Assembly (NCBI GenBank): GCA_022792945.1
Contig: JAAWBZ010000003.1
Coordinates: 1 to 34,328 of the forward strand
Direction of reading: 5' to 3'
DNA from: Oscillospiraceae bacterium
Lineage (GTDB): Bacteria > Bacillota > Clostridia > Oscillospirales > Oscillospiraceae
Length of the DNA stretch: 34,328 nt
The position numbers and the translations under genes were made by a program. Within the stretch, counting starts at the first letter, position 1; the number at the start of each line of letters is the position of its first letter. This document shows, one piece after another, positions 24,175 through 31,727 of this stretch. The notes beneath the pieces are model-generated. The model saw nothing but the letters and a program-made list of their open reading frames with translations. It did no database searches and was not told the origin of the DNA.

Positions 24175-27100
24175 ATGTTAGGAAAACTCTCGCTGCGGGA
24201 CATCCGCAGCTCTCTGGGCCGTTTTCTGGCCATTGCGGCCATCATCGCCCTGGGGGTCGGGCTGTTCGCGGGCCTGCGGGTCTCCAAGGACGCCATGATC
24301 CTGACCGGCGACCAGTACCTCCGCGACTTTCAGCTGCACGATTTCCGCCTCCTGTCCACGCTGGGCTTCACCGACGGGGATGTGGAGGCCTTTGGCGTGC
24401 TGCCGGGCGTCCGGACAGCCCGCGGCTCCCGGTCCCGGGAGGCGCTGTTTGAGACGAAAAGCGGCTCCGACGGCGTCATCGTCATGCTGACGCTGCTGCC
24501 GGACCTCAACGTGCCGGACCTGCGGGCGGGGCGGCTCCCGGAGAGCACTGAGGAGTGCGCTTTGGACGCCAGCTACTTCGGCGAGGACGTCATCGGCACG
24601 CAGCTGACTCTCTCCCTGCACAACGATGAGGATACCCTGGACTTTTTTGCCAGCCGGTCCTACACCGTTGTAGGGCTGGTGGACTCGCCGCTGTACATCA
24701 ACTTCGAGCGTGGCAGCACCAGCCTGGGCAGCGGCAAGGTGGACTGCTTCGGCTATCTGCTGCCAGAGGACTTCACGGCGGAGTATTATACAGAATTGTA
24801 CCTCACGCTGGACGATACCGCCCTGATCTATTCTGAAGCATACGCCGCTTTGGCGGACCAATACCAGCCGGCGGTGGAGAATCTGCTGGAAAGCCGGGCG
24901 GACCTGCGCTACGAGACCCTGCGGGGCGACGCGCAGCAGGAGCTGGACAAGGCCCGGACTGAGCTGGACGACAGCTGGGCCGAGCTGGAGGACGCCCGGC
25001 TGGACTACGCCGACGGGACAGCCGAGGCCGAGACGGAGCTTTCCGACGCTCTAATCACCCTCCAGGACGCCCGGGCTGAGCTGGACGGCGGCTGGGCCGA
25101 ACTGGACGATGCCCGGGCGGCCCTGGCCCGCGAGACGGCCAGCGCCCAGGCGGAGCTCCAAGATGGCCAGAAGGAGCTGGACGACGCGCTTTTCGGCCTC
25201 CAGGACGGCCAGAAGGAGCTGGACGACGCCCTGGCAGAGCTGGAGGACGGCGAGATCCAGTACGCCGACGGCCTCCGGGACTATCAGGAGGGTCTCGCAG
25301 CCTTTGAGGACGGCAAGGTCCGCTACGAGCAGGGGCAGAGTGACTATGACCAGGGCCTCCAGGAATACGAGGACGGCCTTGCCAAATACCAGAGCGGCCT
25401 TTCCGCCTATCGCTCCGGGCGAGCGGCGTACAACGAGGGCTGGCGGCAGTACCAGGATGGCATGGCACAGATGGAGGCGGCCATGGAACTGGCTGGCATT
25501 GAGGATATGGAGGCGTTCCGCGCCGCGATCACGGTCCAAAGCGCCCAGGTGGAGGGCGCCAGGACGCTCCTGAACACCCTCGCGGCGCAGCTGCAATTTG
25601 AGAGCGCCGAGGCGCTGTTTGCCGCGCTGGACGCAGACGAGGACGGTATGCTGGCGGGGATGCTTGCCGGTGTCCTGGCGCAGCTGCCGCCGGAGCTGGG
25701 CGCGCCTGCGGATGCGGACGCCTTGCGGGCGATCTATGACCAGATCCAGCAGTACGACCAGGCTGTTGCGCTCATCGCCGGCTACGACGAGCTGCAGGCC
25801 GCCAAAGAACAGCTGGACAGCGCTGCCTCCCAGCTGAGCAGCGCCAGCAGCCGGCTCAGCGACGCCAAGCGGGAGCTGGACGAGGCCAAGGAACAGCTGA
25901 ACAAAGCTAAAGCCGAACTGGCCGACGCCGAGACTGCGCTCACCGACGGCTGGGCCGAGCTGGAGGACGCGCGCATCGAATTGGAGGACGCCCGGGCCGG
26001 GCTGGACGACGGCTGGGCCTCCTACCGGGACGGACAGGCGGAGCTGGCCGACGGGCAGGCGGAATACGAGGACGGCGTCCGAAGGCTGGCCGACGGCCGG
26101 CGGGAGCTGGCGGAGAAGGTGGCTGAAGCCGAGGCCGAGATCGCCGAAGCCAAAGCCAAACTGACCGACGGCGAACGGGCATACCAGGACGCCCTGGCGG
26201 AATACGAGGACGCCCAAAAAGAAGCCGACGAGACCCTCCGCAACGCCGCCCGGGAGATCGAGGACGGCCAGCAGGAGCTGGAGGACGGCGAGGCGGAATA
26301 TGCCGACGGCCTCCAGGAATTGGAGAAGCTGGAGCCTGCCGTCTGCTACACCCTGGGCCGCAGCGCCAACATCGGCTATGTGTGCTTTGAGAGCGATACC
26401 AATATCGTCGCCAGCGTGGCAGGGGTGTTTCCATTGTTTTTCTTCCTGGTGGCGGCACTGGTCTGCACCACCACCATGACCCGCATGGTGGAGGACGAGC
26501 GCACCCGCATCGGCGTTCTCAAGGCCCTGGGCTACGGCAACGGCGCCATCGTGGGCAAATACCTCTTCTACTCTGGCGCGGCCTCGCTGCTGGGCTGCGC
26601 GGTGGGGCTGGTGGGCGGCAGCTGGCTGTTCCCCACGGTGATGTGGAAGGTCTACGATATAATGTACAGCTTCTCCTACCCCATCCGCTTTGTGCTGGAC
26701 TGGAGGCTGGCGGCTTTCTCCATCGGACTCTACCTCTTGTGCAGCCTCGGCTCGACGCTGCTGGTGTGCCGGGTGTCGCTGCGGACCGCAGCGGCGGATC
26801 TGATCCGGCCCAAAGCGCCCAAAAATGGCAAGCGCATCCTCCTGGAACGCGTCACGTTCCTCTGGCGGCGGCTGCCCTTTCTGCACAAGGTCTCGGCGCG
26901 GAGTATCTTCCGGTACAAGAAGCGCCTCTTCATGATGGTCCTGGGCATCGGCGGCTGCACAGCCCTGCTGCTGACGGGCTTCGGCATCCGCGACTCCATC
27001 GCCAATGTGGTGGATTTCCAGTTCAGCGAGATCTCCTTCTACGACAGCTCCGTCACCTTCCTGGAGCCCATGGGTCCGGTGGAACAGCAAGCCTTCCTGG

Positions 27101-27993
27101 ACGACTGCGGCGCGTGGGTGGAGCGCGCGGTGTTCTTCCACGGCTCGTCGGTGGACGTCTCCAGCGGGCGCCGGACCAAATCGGTCAATCTGGTGGTAGC
27201 CGGCCCGGAAATAACCGAATACATGGACTTCCACCAGGGCAGCCAGCCCCTCCCATACCCGGACGGCGGCGCGCTCATCAACAACGGCCTGGCAGAGGCC
27301 ATGGAGCTGAGGGCCGGCGACCTTCTGACCATCCGCGACGGCGAGATGCACACCATGACCGTCCCCGTCAGCGGCATCTATGACAACTACATCTTCAACT
27401 ATGTATTCGTAACTCCCGAAACCGCCGAGGCCCAGTGGGGCTTTGCGCCGGAGGTGAAGTCCGCTTACATCGTGGACCGGGCGGACGCGGACCACCGCGC
27501 GGCGGGGGCGGCGCTGATCGGCCACGAGGACGTGGCCTCGGCCACCATCAATGTGGACCTCCAGGCCCGGGTGGGGGCCATGCTCAGCAGCCTGGACTAT
27601 GTGGTGCTGCTGGTCATCCTCTGCGCCGGGGGACTTGCGTTCATCGTTTTGTACAATCTCACCAATATCAACATCAACGAGCGCATCCGCGAGATCGCCA
27701 CCATCAAGGTCCTGGGGTTCTACGCCGGCGAGACGGCCTCCTACGTGTTCCGGGAGAACTTTGTGCTGACCATTGTGGGCGCGGTGCTGGGACTGGGGCT
27801 GGGACGGCTGCTGCACGCCTATGTGATGCTGCAAATCCGTATCGACACCATGCACTTCGACGCCCATGTGGCTGGTTGGAGCTATCTCTGGTCCTTTGCG
27901 CTGACCTTTGTGTTCGCAGCGGCGGTGGATTTCATTTTCTTCTTCCGCCTGGAACGCATCCACATGGCCGAGTCCCTCAAGTCCACTGAGTAA
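24175..27993 (+). CDS. Giant FtsX-family ABC permease with extracellular heptad-repeat coiled coil
   Basis: A 1272-aa membrane protein. TM1 lies at about residues 17-37. A large extracellular part follows, then the first FtsX core with three helices (about 744-890), a further helix near 923-945, a second extracellular domain, and the C-terminal FtsX core (about 1138-1260, including ININERIREIATIKVLG). The first extracellular part holds about 180 residues of coiled coil, a spacer of about 108 residues, and about 175 more of coiled coil. Two stretches of exactly 15 unbroken heptads (residues 333-437 and 546-650) carry an Asp/Glu-Gly step in many heptads, such as EYEDGLA. The repeat style recalls YhgE/Pip and YueB surface proteins. 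No substrate is known; the MacB-like layout suggests mechanical work across the wall or lipid/peptide handling. It is co-transcribed with the ATPase. Confidence 0.93.
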   Translation: MLGKLSLRDIRSSLGRFLAIAAIIALGVGLFAGLRVSKDAMILTGDQYLRDFQLHDFRLLSTLGFTDGDVEAFGVLPGVRTARGSRSREALFETKSGSDGVIVMLTLLPDLNVPDLRAGRLPESTEECALDASYFGEDVIGTQLTLSLHNDEDTLDFFASRSYTVVGLVDSPLYINFERGSTSLGSGKVDCFGYLLPEDFTAEYYTELYLTLDDTALIYSEAYAALADQYQPAVENLLESRADLRYETLRGDAQQELDKARTELDDSWAELEDARLDYADGTAEAETELSDALITLQDARAELDGGWAELDDARAALARETASAQAELQDGQKELDDALFGLQDGQKELDDALAELEDGEIQYADGLRDYQEGLAAFEDGKVRYEQGQSDYDQGLQEYEDGLAKYQSGLSAYRSGRAAYNEGWRQYQDGMAQMEAAMELAGIEDMEAFRAAITVQSAQVEGARTLLNTLAAQLQFESAEALFAALDADEDGMLAGMLAGVLAQLPPELGAPADADALRAIYDQIQQYDQAVALIAGYDELQAAKEQLDSAASQLSSASSRLSDAKRELDEAKEQLNKAKAELADAETALTDGWAELEDARIELEDARAGLDDGWASYRDGQAELADGQAEYEDGVRRLADGRRELAEKVAEAEAEIAEAKAKLTDGERAYQDALAEYEDAQKEADETLRNAAREIEDGQQELEDGEAEYADGLQELEKLEPAVCYTLGRSANIGYVCFESDTNIVASVAGVFPLFFFLVAALVCTTTMTRMVEDERTRIGVLKALGYGNGAIVGKYLFYSGAASLLGCAVGLVGGSWLFPTVMWKVYDIMYSFSYPIRFVLDWRLAAFSIGLYLLCSLGSTLLVCRVSLRTAAADLIRPKAPKNGKRILLERVTFLWRRLPFLHKVSARSIFRYKKRLFMMVLGIGGCTALLLTGFGIRDSIANVVDFQFSEISFYDSSVTFLEPMGPVEQQAFLDDCGAWVERAVFFHGSSVDVSSGRRTKSVNLVVAGPEITEYMDFHQGSQPLPYPDGGALINNGLAEAMELRAGDLLTIRDGEMHTMTVPVSGIYDNYIFNYVFVTPETAEAQWGFAPEVKSAYIVDRADADHRAAGAALIGHEDVASATINVDLQARVGAMLSSLDYVVLLVILCAGGLAFIVLYNLTNININERIREIATIKVLGFYAGETASYVFRENFVLTIVGAVLGLGLGRLLHAYVMLQIRIDTMHFDAHVAGWSYLWSFALTFVFAAAVDFIFFFRLERIHMAESLKSTE
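25171..25485 (+). repeat. Coding heptad array 1: 15 x 21 bp
   Basis: Fifteen consecutive 21-bp units encode heptads of the form xxLxDGx or xxYxDGx (for example KELDDAL, QEYEDGL, AKYQSGL) without a single insertion or deletion. It is the distal part of the first coiled-coil arm of the permease. Confidence 0.85.
25810..26124 (+). repeat. Coding heptad array 2: 15 x 21 bp
   Basis: Fifteen consecutive 21-bp units encode heptads such as QLDSAAS, ELADAET, ELEDARI and EYEDGVR. It is the same length as array 1, from which it is separated by 324 bp, and forms the start of the second arm. Confidence 0.8.
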
Positions 27994-28033
27994 GCAAAAA
28001 CCAAACAAAGCCATAGCATCCAACAGGTGATTC

Positions 28034-28062
28034 TTGATTTTTGCTGTCCGATTTGCTATAAT
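28034..28062 (+). promoter_or_regulatory. Promoter of the DeoR-family gene
   Basis: TTGATT at 28034-28039 and a perfect TATAAT at 28057-28062 with a 17-nt spacer and TGC before the -10. It is 32 nt upstream of the ATG. Confidence 0.8.
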
Positions 28063-28094
28063 AACCAAAGCAATGCGGCAAAGGACGTGGAACC

Positions 28095-28871
28095 ATGCTG
28101 GCAATCGAACGCAAAAACGAAATTCTGGATAAGCTGCGCACGGAGCAGCGCGTCGTGGTGGGTGAGCTGGCCGCACACTACGGCGTCACCGAGGAGACCA
28201 TCCGCCGGGACCTGGACAAGCTGGAGCGGGAGGGCTATGCCACCAAGACCTACGGCGGCGCCATCTGGGGCAACAGCACCAAGACAGACCTCTCCTACAC
28301 CATCCGCAACAAGACCAACGTGGAGGCCAAGCACGCCATCGCCCGGCTGGTCAGCGCCGCCATCTCGGACGGCGACCATATCATGCTGGACGACAGCTCC
28401 ACCTCCCTCTATGTTGCCAAGCACATCAAGGACAAAAAGGACCTGACGGTCATCACCAACTCGGTGGAGATCATCATGGAGCTGAGCGGTGTGGAGGGCT
28501 GGAACATCATGTCCACCGGCGGGCGGCTCAAGGCCGAGACGCTGGCCCTGGTGGGGCCGCAGTGCCAGCAGATGATCCAGAATTTCCACGTGGACAAGGC
28601 TATCCTCTCCTGCAAGGGCGTTGCCCCCAGCGGGGCTGTCACCGACTCCAGCGAGTACCACGCCTCCACTAAGCAGGCTATGATGGCCTCCGCAGCGCAG
28701 ACGATTCTGGCGCTGGATGACTCCAAGTTTGATAAAATTTCCTTTGTGAAGATTACCGAACTTTCCCAGATCGACTGCGTCGTCACCAACCGCCGCCCTA
28801 GCCGCCCGTGGCTGCAAAGGCTGGAAGCGCTGCATCTGCGCTGTCTTTATCCAGCGGAGGAAACAACATAA
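28095..28871 (+). CDS. DeoR/GlpR-family transcriptional regulator
   Basis: A 258-aa DNA-binding repressor of the DeoR family, which usually senses a phosphorylated sugar. An N-terminal winged helix-turn-helix lies at about residues 5-57 (ERKNEILDKL, VVVGELAAHYGVTEETIRRDLDKLEREG, KTYGGAI). The C-terminal DeoRC sensor domain (about 75-235) includes DGDHIMLDDSSTSLYVAKHI, LTVITNSVEIIMEL and STGGRLKAETLALVGP. AAAGGA lies ten bases before ATG 28095. It stands alone: no sugar kinase, aldolase or transporter lies beside it in this window, so its regulon is elsewhere or it regulates itself. The upstream ABC genes are not typical DeoR targets. Confidence 0.93.
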   Translation: MLAIERKNEILDKLRTEQRVVVGELAAHYGVTEETIRRDLDKLEREGYATKTYGGAIWGNSTKTDLSYTIRNKTNVEAKHAIARLVSAAISDGDHIMLDDSSTSLYVAKHIKDKKDLTVITNSVEIIMELSGVEGWNIMSTGGRLKAETLALVGPQCQQMIQNFHVDKAILSCKGVAPSGAVTDSSEYHASTKQAMMASAAQTILALDDSKFDKISFVKITELSQIDCVVTNRRPSRPWLQRLEALHLRCLYPAEETT

Positions 28872-28876
28872 AAAAA

Positions 28877-29002
28877 CACCCGGGCGTTCTCCGTGTGCGT
28901 GCCGGTGTCTGCAAGAACAAGCGGTTCATACGCCGCATCCATGGCAGGCACTGACCCCCTCCTTCGGGGGTACGCTTGTGCCTCTGTTTTCACACATGGG
29001 TG
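28877..29002. ncRNA. Candidate structured RNA, strand uncertain
   Basis: Possible pairings enclose the segment: CACCC 28877-28881 with GGGTG 28998-29002, and GTGTG 28893-28897 with CACAC 28991-28995. Inside is a clear stem-loop: AGGCAC 28946-28951 with GTGCCT 28978-28983 and CCCCC 28955-28959 with GGGGG 28966-28970, plus a small GCGG/CCGC hairpin (28921-28936). No known RNA family is recognised and no promoter is evident. Confidence 0.25.
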
Positions 29003-29033
29003 ACCTGTGTCTTTGCTATAGGTGATTCTTTTA

Positions 29034-29216
29034 CCCCCGGCCTAGGCCTTGTTTGATTAAATGGCAATGTGCCCAGCGGCGAAGGATTTTTTTGTCTGGC
29101 AAACAATTTTTCCGCAGGAATCCTGACGGATTTCAAGGGAAAATTGTGCCGCCCAGGCGGAAAAAGAACCGTCGTTTGGGCATGTTGACATTTTTCAAAC
29201 AATGCCTAGCCGGGGG
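29034..29216. repeat. 183-nt imperfect palindrome (MITE-like or long-hairpin RNA)
   Basis: The two halves pair nearly end to end. Outer CCCCCGG 29034-29040 pairs with 29210-29216. CTAGGC-CTTGTTTGA 29042-29056 pairs with 29195-29209 with one mismatch. 29059-29080 pairs with 29171-29193 with few interruptions. CAATTTTTCC 29104-29113 pairs with 29137-29146. The tip GGAATCC 29117-29123 pairs with 29128-29134 around a TGAC tetraloop. CTTTT occurs just outside both ends (29028-29032 and 29221-29225), possibly a chance T-rich match or a target duplication. Confidence 0.7.
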
Positions 29217-29239
29217 CTGCCTTTTGTACTGTCAAGGCG

Positions 29240-29276
29240 AACCACCGCCCGGCGGCAATGCCGCCGGGCGGTGGTT
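29240..29276. terminator. 17-bp perfect hairpin at the 3' end of hom
   Basis: Bases 29240-29256 pair perfectly with 29260-29276 around AAT. It lies 12 nt beyond the hom stop codon on the minus strand. No T-run follows on the minus strand, so termination may rely on the stem alone, or the element may stabilise the 3' end. Confidence 0.6.
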
Positions 29277-29288
29277 ATTTGAAAACGT

Positions 29289-30482
29289 TCAGTCCAGGAT
29301 GGGGAGCATGGAGAGAAGGGAAAAGCCATTTTCCTGCAGCGCGTCCAGCCGCGCCCTGGGCAGCGGGGGCGTCAGGAGCGCGCCCTTCATGACCCACTGG
29401 ACCTGTCCCAGGGCGGCCTCCGCCGCGCCTTTAGCCGCCTCCGTCCGGATCAGCCAGCGCATGGGCTGCTGAGCAATATCCGCCATGTCCGCCTCACTGC
29501 CGGCGGTCCAGCCGATCTCCCGCCGCTTTTCACTGTGCAGCAGACAGTCGATCAAATCTCCCACCACCGCGCTGGCCGTGGGCAGCTTGCCCGCGCCGCG
29601 GCCGTAGAACATCACGTCGCCCACGGCGTTGCCGCGGACCAGGATGGCGTTGAACACATCCTCCACGCCTGCCAGGGGGTGCCCGCCAGGCACACAGTGG
29701 GGCGAAACATACAGCGCCGTTTTACCGTCCGCCGCGCGGAAGGCCCGGCCCAGCAGCTTCAGCTGCATCCCCGCCGCCTCCGCCGCGGCGGCGTCCTCGT
29801 CGGTGATGCCGGTGATGCCGCGGGTATAGACCTTGTCCTCCGGCAATTGCTTCCCATAGGCCAGCGCCGCCAGGATGCAGATCTTCCGGCAGGCGTCCAG
29901 GCCCTCCACGTCAGCGGTGGGGTCTGCCTCGGCGTAGCCCAGGCGCTGGGCCTCCCGGAGGACATCGGCAAAGGCCGCGTGCTCCCGGAGCATCTTGGTG
30001 AGGATATAGTTGGTAGTGCCGTTGAGAATGCCCACAATCTCCTCGACCTGGTTGCCCGCCAGGCAGAACATCAGCGGCCGCAGCACCGGGATGCCGCCAC
30101 CCACGCTGGCCTCGAAAAGGTAGTTGACGTTGTGCGCCCGGGCAAGCTCCAGCAGCTCCGGCCCGTGAGCGGCTACCAGGGCTTTATTGGAGGTGACCAC
30201 GTGCTTCCCCGCCGCCAGCGCCCGCCGGGTGAACTCCAGCGCCACGCCGCAGCCGCCGATGCACTCGGCCACCGCCGTCACCTCCGGATCGCGCTCGAGG
30301 ATGGCGAAATCGTGGATCACCCGATCCCGGAAGGGGCTGTCGGGAAACTCCCGGGTATCCAGCACGTACTTTAATTCCACCGGGCAGCCGGTTTTGCGGC
30401 GGATCTCCGCCTGATTCATAGTCAGGACCTCCGCAACGCCAGAGCCGACGGTGCCGAAGCCCATAATTGCAACGCTTGCCAT
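29289..30482 (-). CDS. hom: Homoserine dehydrogenase
   Basis: A 397-aa enzyme that reduces aspartate semialdehyde to homoserine with NAD(P)H, the branch point to threonine and methionine. The nucleotide-binding loop GFGTVGSG is at residues 8-15. SNKAL with catalytic Lys100, NGTTNYIL at 154-161, and ADPTADVEGLDACRKICILA with Lys200 are all conserved. The family often ends in an ACT domain of about 80 residues (total near 430); here only about 55 residues follow position 340, so that domain is truncated or degenerate. GGGGGAG lies 8 nt before ATG 30482. It is the last gene of a three-gene operon with an ACT-domain protein and an Fe-dependent alcohol dehydrogenase, 13 nt behind the latter. Confidence 0.95.
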   Translation of the reverse strand: MASVAIMGFGTVGSGVAEVLTMNQAEIRRKTGCPVELKYVLDTREFPDSPFRDRVIHDFAILERDPEVTAVAECIGGCGVALEFTRRALAAGKHVVTSNKALVAAHGPELLELARAHNVNYLFEASVGGGIPVLRPLMFCLAGNQVEEIVGILNGTTNYILTKMLREHAAFADVLREAQRLGYAEADPTADVEGLDACRKICILAALAYGKQLPEDKVYTRGITGITDEDAAAAEAAGMQLKLLGRAFRAADGKTALYVSPHCVPGGHPLAGVEDVFNAILVRGNAVGDVMFYGRGAGKLPTASAVVGDLIDCLLHSEKRREIGWTAGSEADMADIAQQPMRWLIRTEAAKGAAEAALGQVQWVMKGALLTPPLPRARLDALQENGFSLLSMLPILD

Positions 30483-30495
30483 GTTGTTCTCCCCC

Positions 30496-31686
30496 TTACA
30501 GTCTATCGTTGGCGGCGGCGAAGATCGCCCGCATGTCCGCCTGATCCAGCACCTGGAAGGTGCCGATGGTTCTGGTATTGCCGAAGCTGCACAGCGCCGC
30601 CAGCTCGTCCAGCGCCGCCTCGCTCTGCCGCCCCACCAGGGCCGGCAGGCCCGCGGGCATCCCCAGGGACTGGAAATACGCCTCAGTGGCGGCGATGCCG
30701 GCCAAAGCGGCCTCCTCCTGGGAGAAGGTAGCGTCGATGTCCCACACGTTCTTGGCGTACCGGGCGAACCGGGCCGGGTCAGTCTTGTATACGTGCCGCG
30801 CCCAGGAGGCCCAGATGGCCGCCAGACATGCGCCGTGGGCCTTGTCGAACCGCGCGCCCAGGGCCTGGCTCAGCTGATGGGGGGCGAAGTCCTTCTTGCC
30901 GCCCAGGCCTGTCAGGCCGTTGTGGGAGAGGCTGCCGCACCAGAAGATTTCACTCATGGGTCCGATATCCGACGGATCGCGGACCACCGCCTGCCCGTTG
31001 CGGACCACCACACGGAGAAGGGCCTCGGCAATCTCGTCGGTGATTTGGTTGTCGGTGGCGGGGTTGAAGTAGCGGTCCAGAGTGTGCATCATGATGTCCG
31101 TCACGCCGCAGGCGGCCTGATAGGGCGGCAGAGTGGCTGCCAGGGCCGGGTCCAGGATAGCGAAGGCGGGGCGGTTGAGCTGGGTGGTGAGGCCGCGCTT
31201 GATACCGCTCTCCTCATCAGTGAGGACGGCGGAGTCGCTGGTCTCGCTGCCAGCGGCGGGGATGGTGGGGATAGCTCCCACGGGCAGGGAAGCGTTCAGC
31301 GTCTCCGGGTGGAGCCAGATATCCTTCCAGATATCCCGTCCGGGATTGGCCGCGCCGTGGGCGGTGGCTTTGGCGGTATCTAAGACGCTGCCGCCGCCCA
31401 GCCCCAGCAGGAAATCGGCTTTCATTTCCACGGCCTTTTCGATGGCCCGCCGGGCGAAGTCCACCCTGGGATTAGGCTGGACACCGCCCAGGGCCTCGCA
31501 GGCGATTCCGGCCTCCCGCAGGCCGGCGCAGACCCGGTCCAGCAGGCCCGACTTCACGGCGCTGCCGCCGCCGTAGAGCACCAGGACGCAGCTACCGCCG
31601 TACTTCCGGACCAGCGCCGCGGTCTGGGTCACGGCGCCGGCGCCGAACACCACCTCAGTGGGAACATGATAGGCAAAATTTCTCAT
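30496..31686 (-). CDS. Iron-containing alcohol dehydrogenase (butanol dehydrogenase-like)
   Basis: A 396-aa group III alcohol dehydrogenase that reduces an aldehyde or ketone with NAD(P)H. The nucleotide loop GLGGGSVLDTAK lies at 95-106. The metal ligands are Asp197 and His201 in CGVTDIMMHTLD, His270 in FAPHQLSQ, and His284 in FDKAHGACLA. The overall pattern matches the YugJ/BdhA branch active on C4-type aldehydes, but the substrate is not decided by sequence. GGAGG lies eight bases before ATG 31686. It sits between an ACT-domain gene and hom, an unusual place for this family, and could act on a semialdehyde or an amino-acid-derived aldehyde; that is inference. Confidence 0.92.
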   Translation of the reverse strand: MRNFAYHVPTEVVFGAGAVTQTAALVRKYGGSCVLVLYGGGSAVKSGLLDRVCAGLREAGIACEALGGVQPNPRVDFARRAIEKAVEMKADFLLGLGGGSVLDTAKATAHGAANPGRDIWKDIWLHPETLNASLPVGAIPTIPAAGSETSDSAVLTDEESGIKRGLTTQLNRPAFAILDPALAATLPPYQAACGVTDIMMHTLDRYFNPATDNQITDEIAEALLRVVVRNGQAVVRDPSDIGPMSEIFWCGSLSHNGLTGLGGKKDFAPHQLSQALGARFDKAHGACLAAIWASWARHVYKTDPARFARYAKNVWDIDATFSQEEAALAGIAATEAYFQSLGMPAGLPALVGRQSEAALDELAALCSFGNTRTIGTFQVLDQADMRAIFAAANDRL

Positions 31687-31727
31687 ATGAGGTTCCTCCT
31701 TCTAAATATACATAGACACAGGCGGCG

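Larger units (their letters stand above)
28872..29288. other. Gene-free 417-bp structured region between deoR-type gene and hom
   Basis: I see no convincing gene here. The stretch is more AT-rich than its neighbours. From left to right it holds a foldable segment (28877-29002), a pair of GGTGA direct repeats 22 nt apart (28999-29003, 29021-29025), a 183-nt imperfect palindrome (29034-29216), and a 17-bp perfect hairpin (29240-29276). It could be a decayed mobile element or house small RNAs. Confidence 0.7.

Noticed and set aside
25171-26124. Heptad arrays considered as a tandem DNA repeat or CRISPR-like array
   Set aside because: The 21-bp units differ strongly at the DNA level and keep only the coded heptad pattern; this is protein-level repetition.
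27993-28045. AGCAAAAA/TTTTTGCT inverted repeat before the DeoR gene as an operator or terminator
   Set aside because: Only 8 AT-rich bases, 38 nt apart, overlapping the -35; too weak to call.
25051-28176. 1041-codon open frame on the minus strand opposite the ABC permease
   Set aside because: It mirrors the heptad-repeat coding region and the FtsX cores; composition is that of a reverse-strand shadow and it has no family features.
29053-29472. Plus-strand frame crossing the long palindrome into hom
   Set aside because: It overlaps the 3' end of hom on the opposite strand and has no ribosome binding site or domain.
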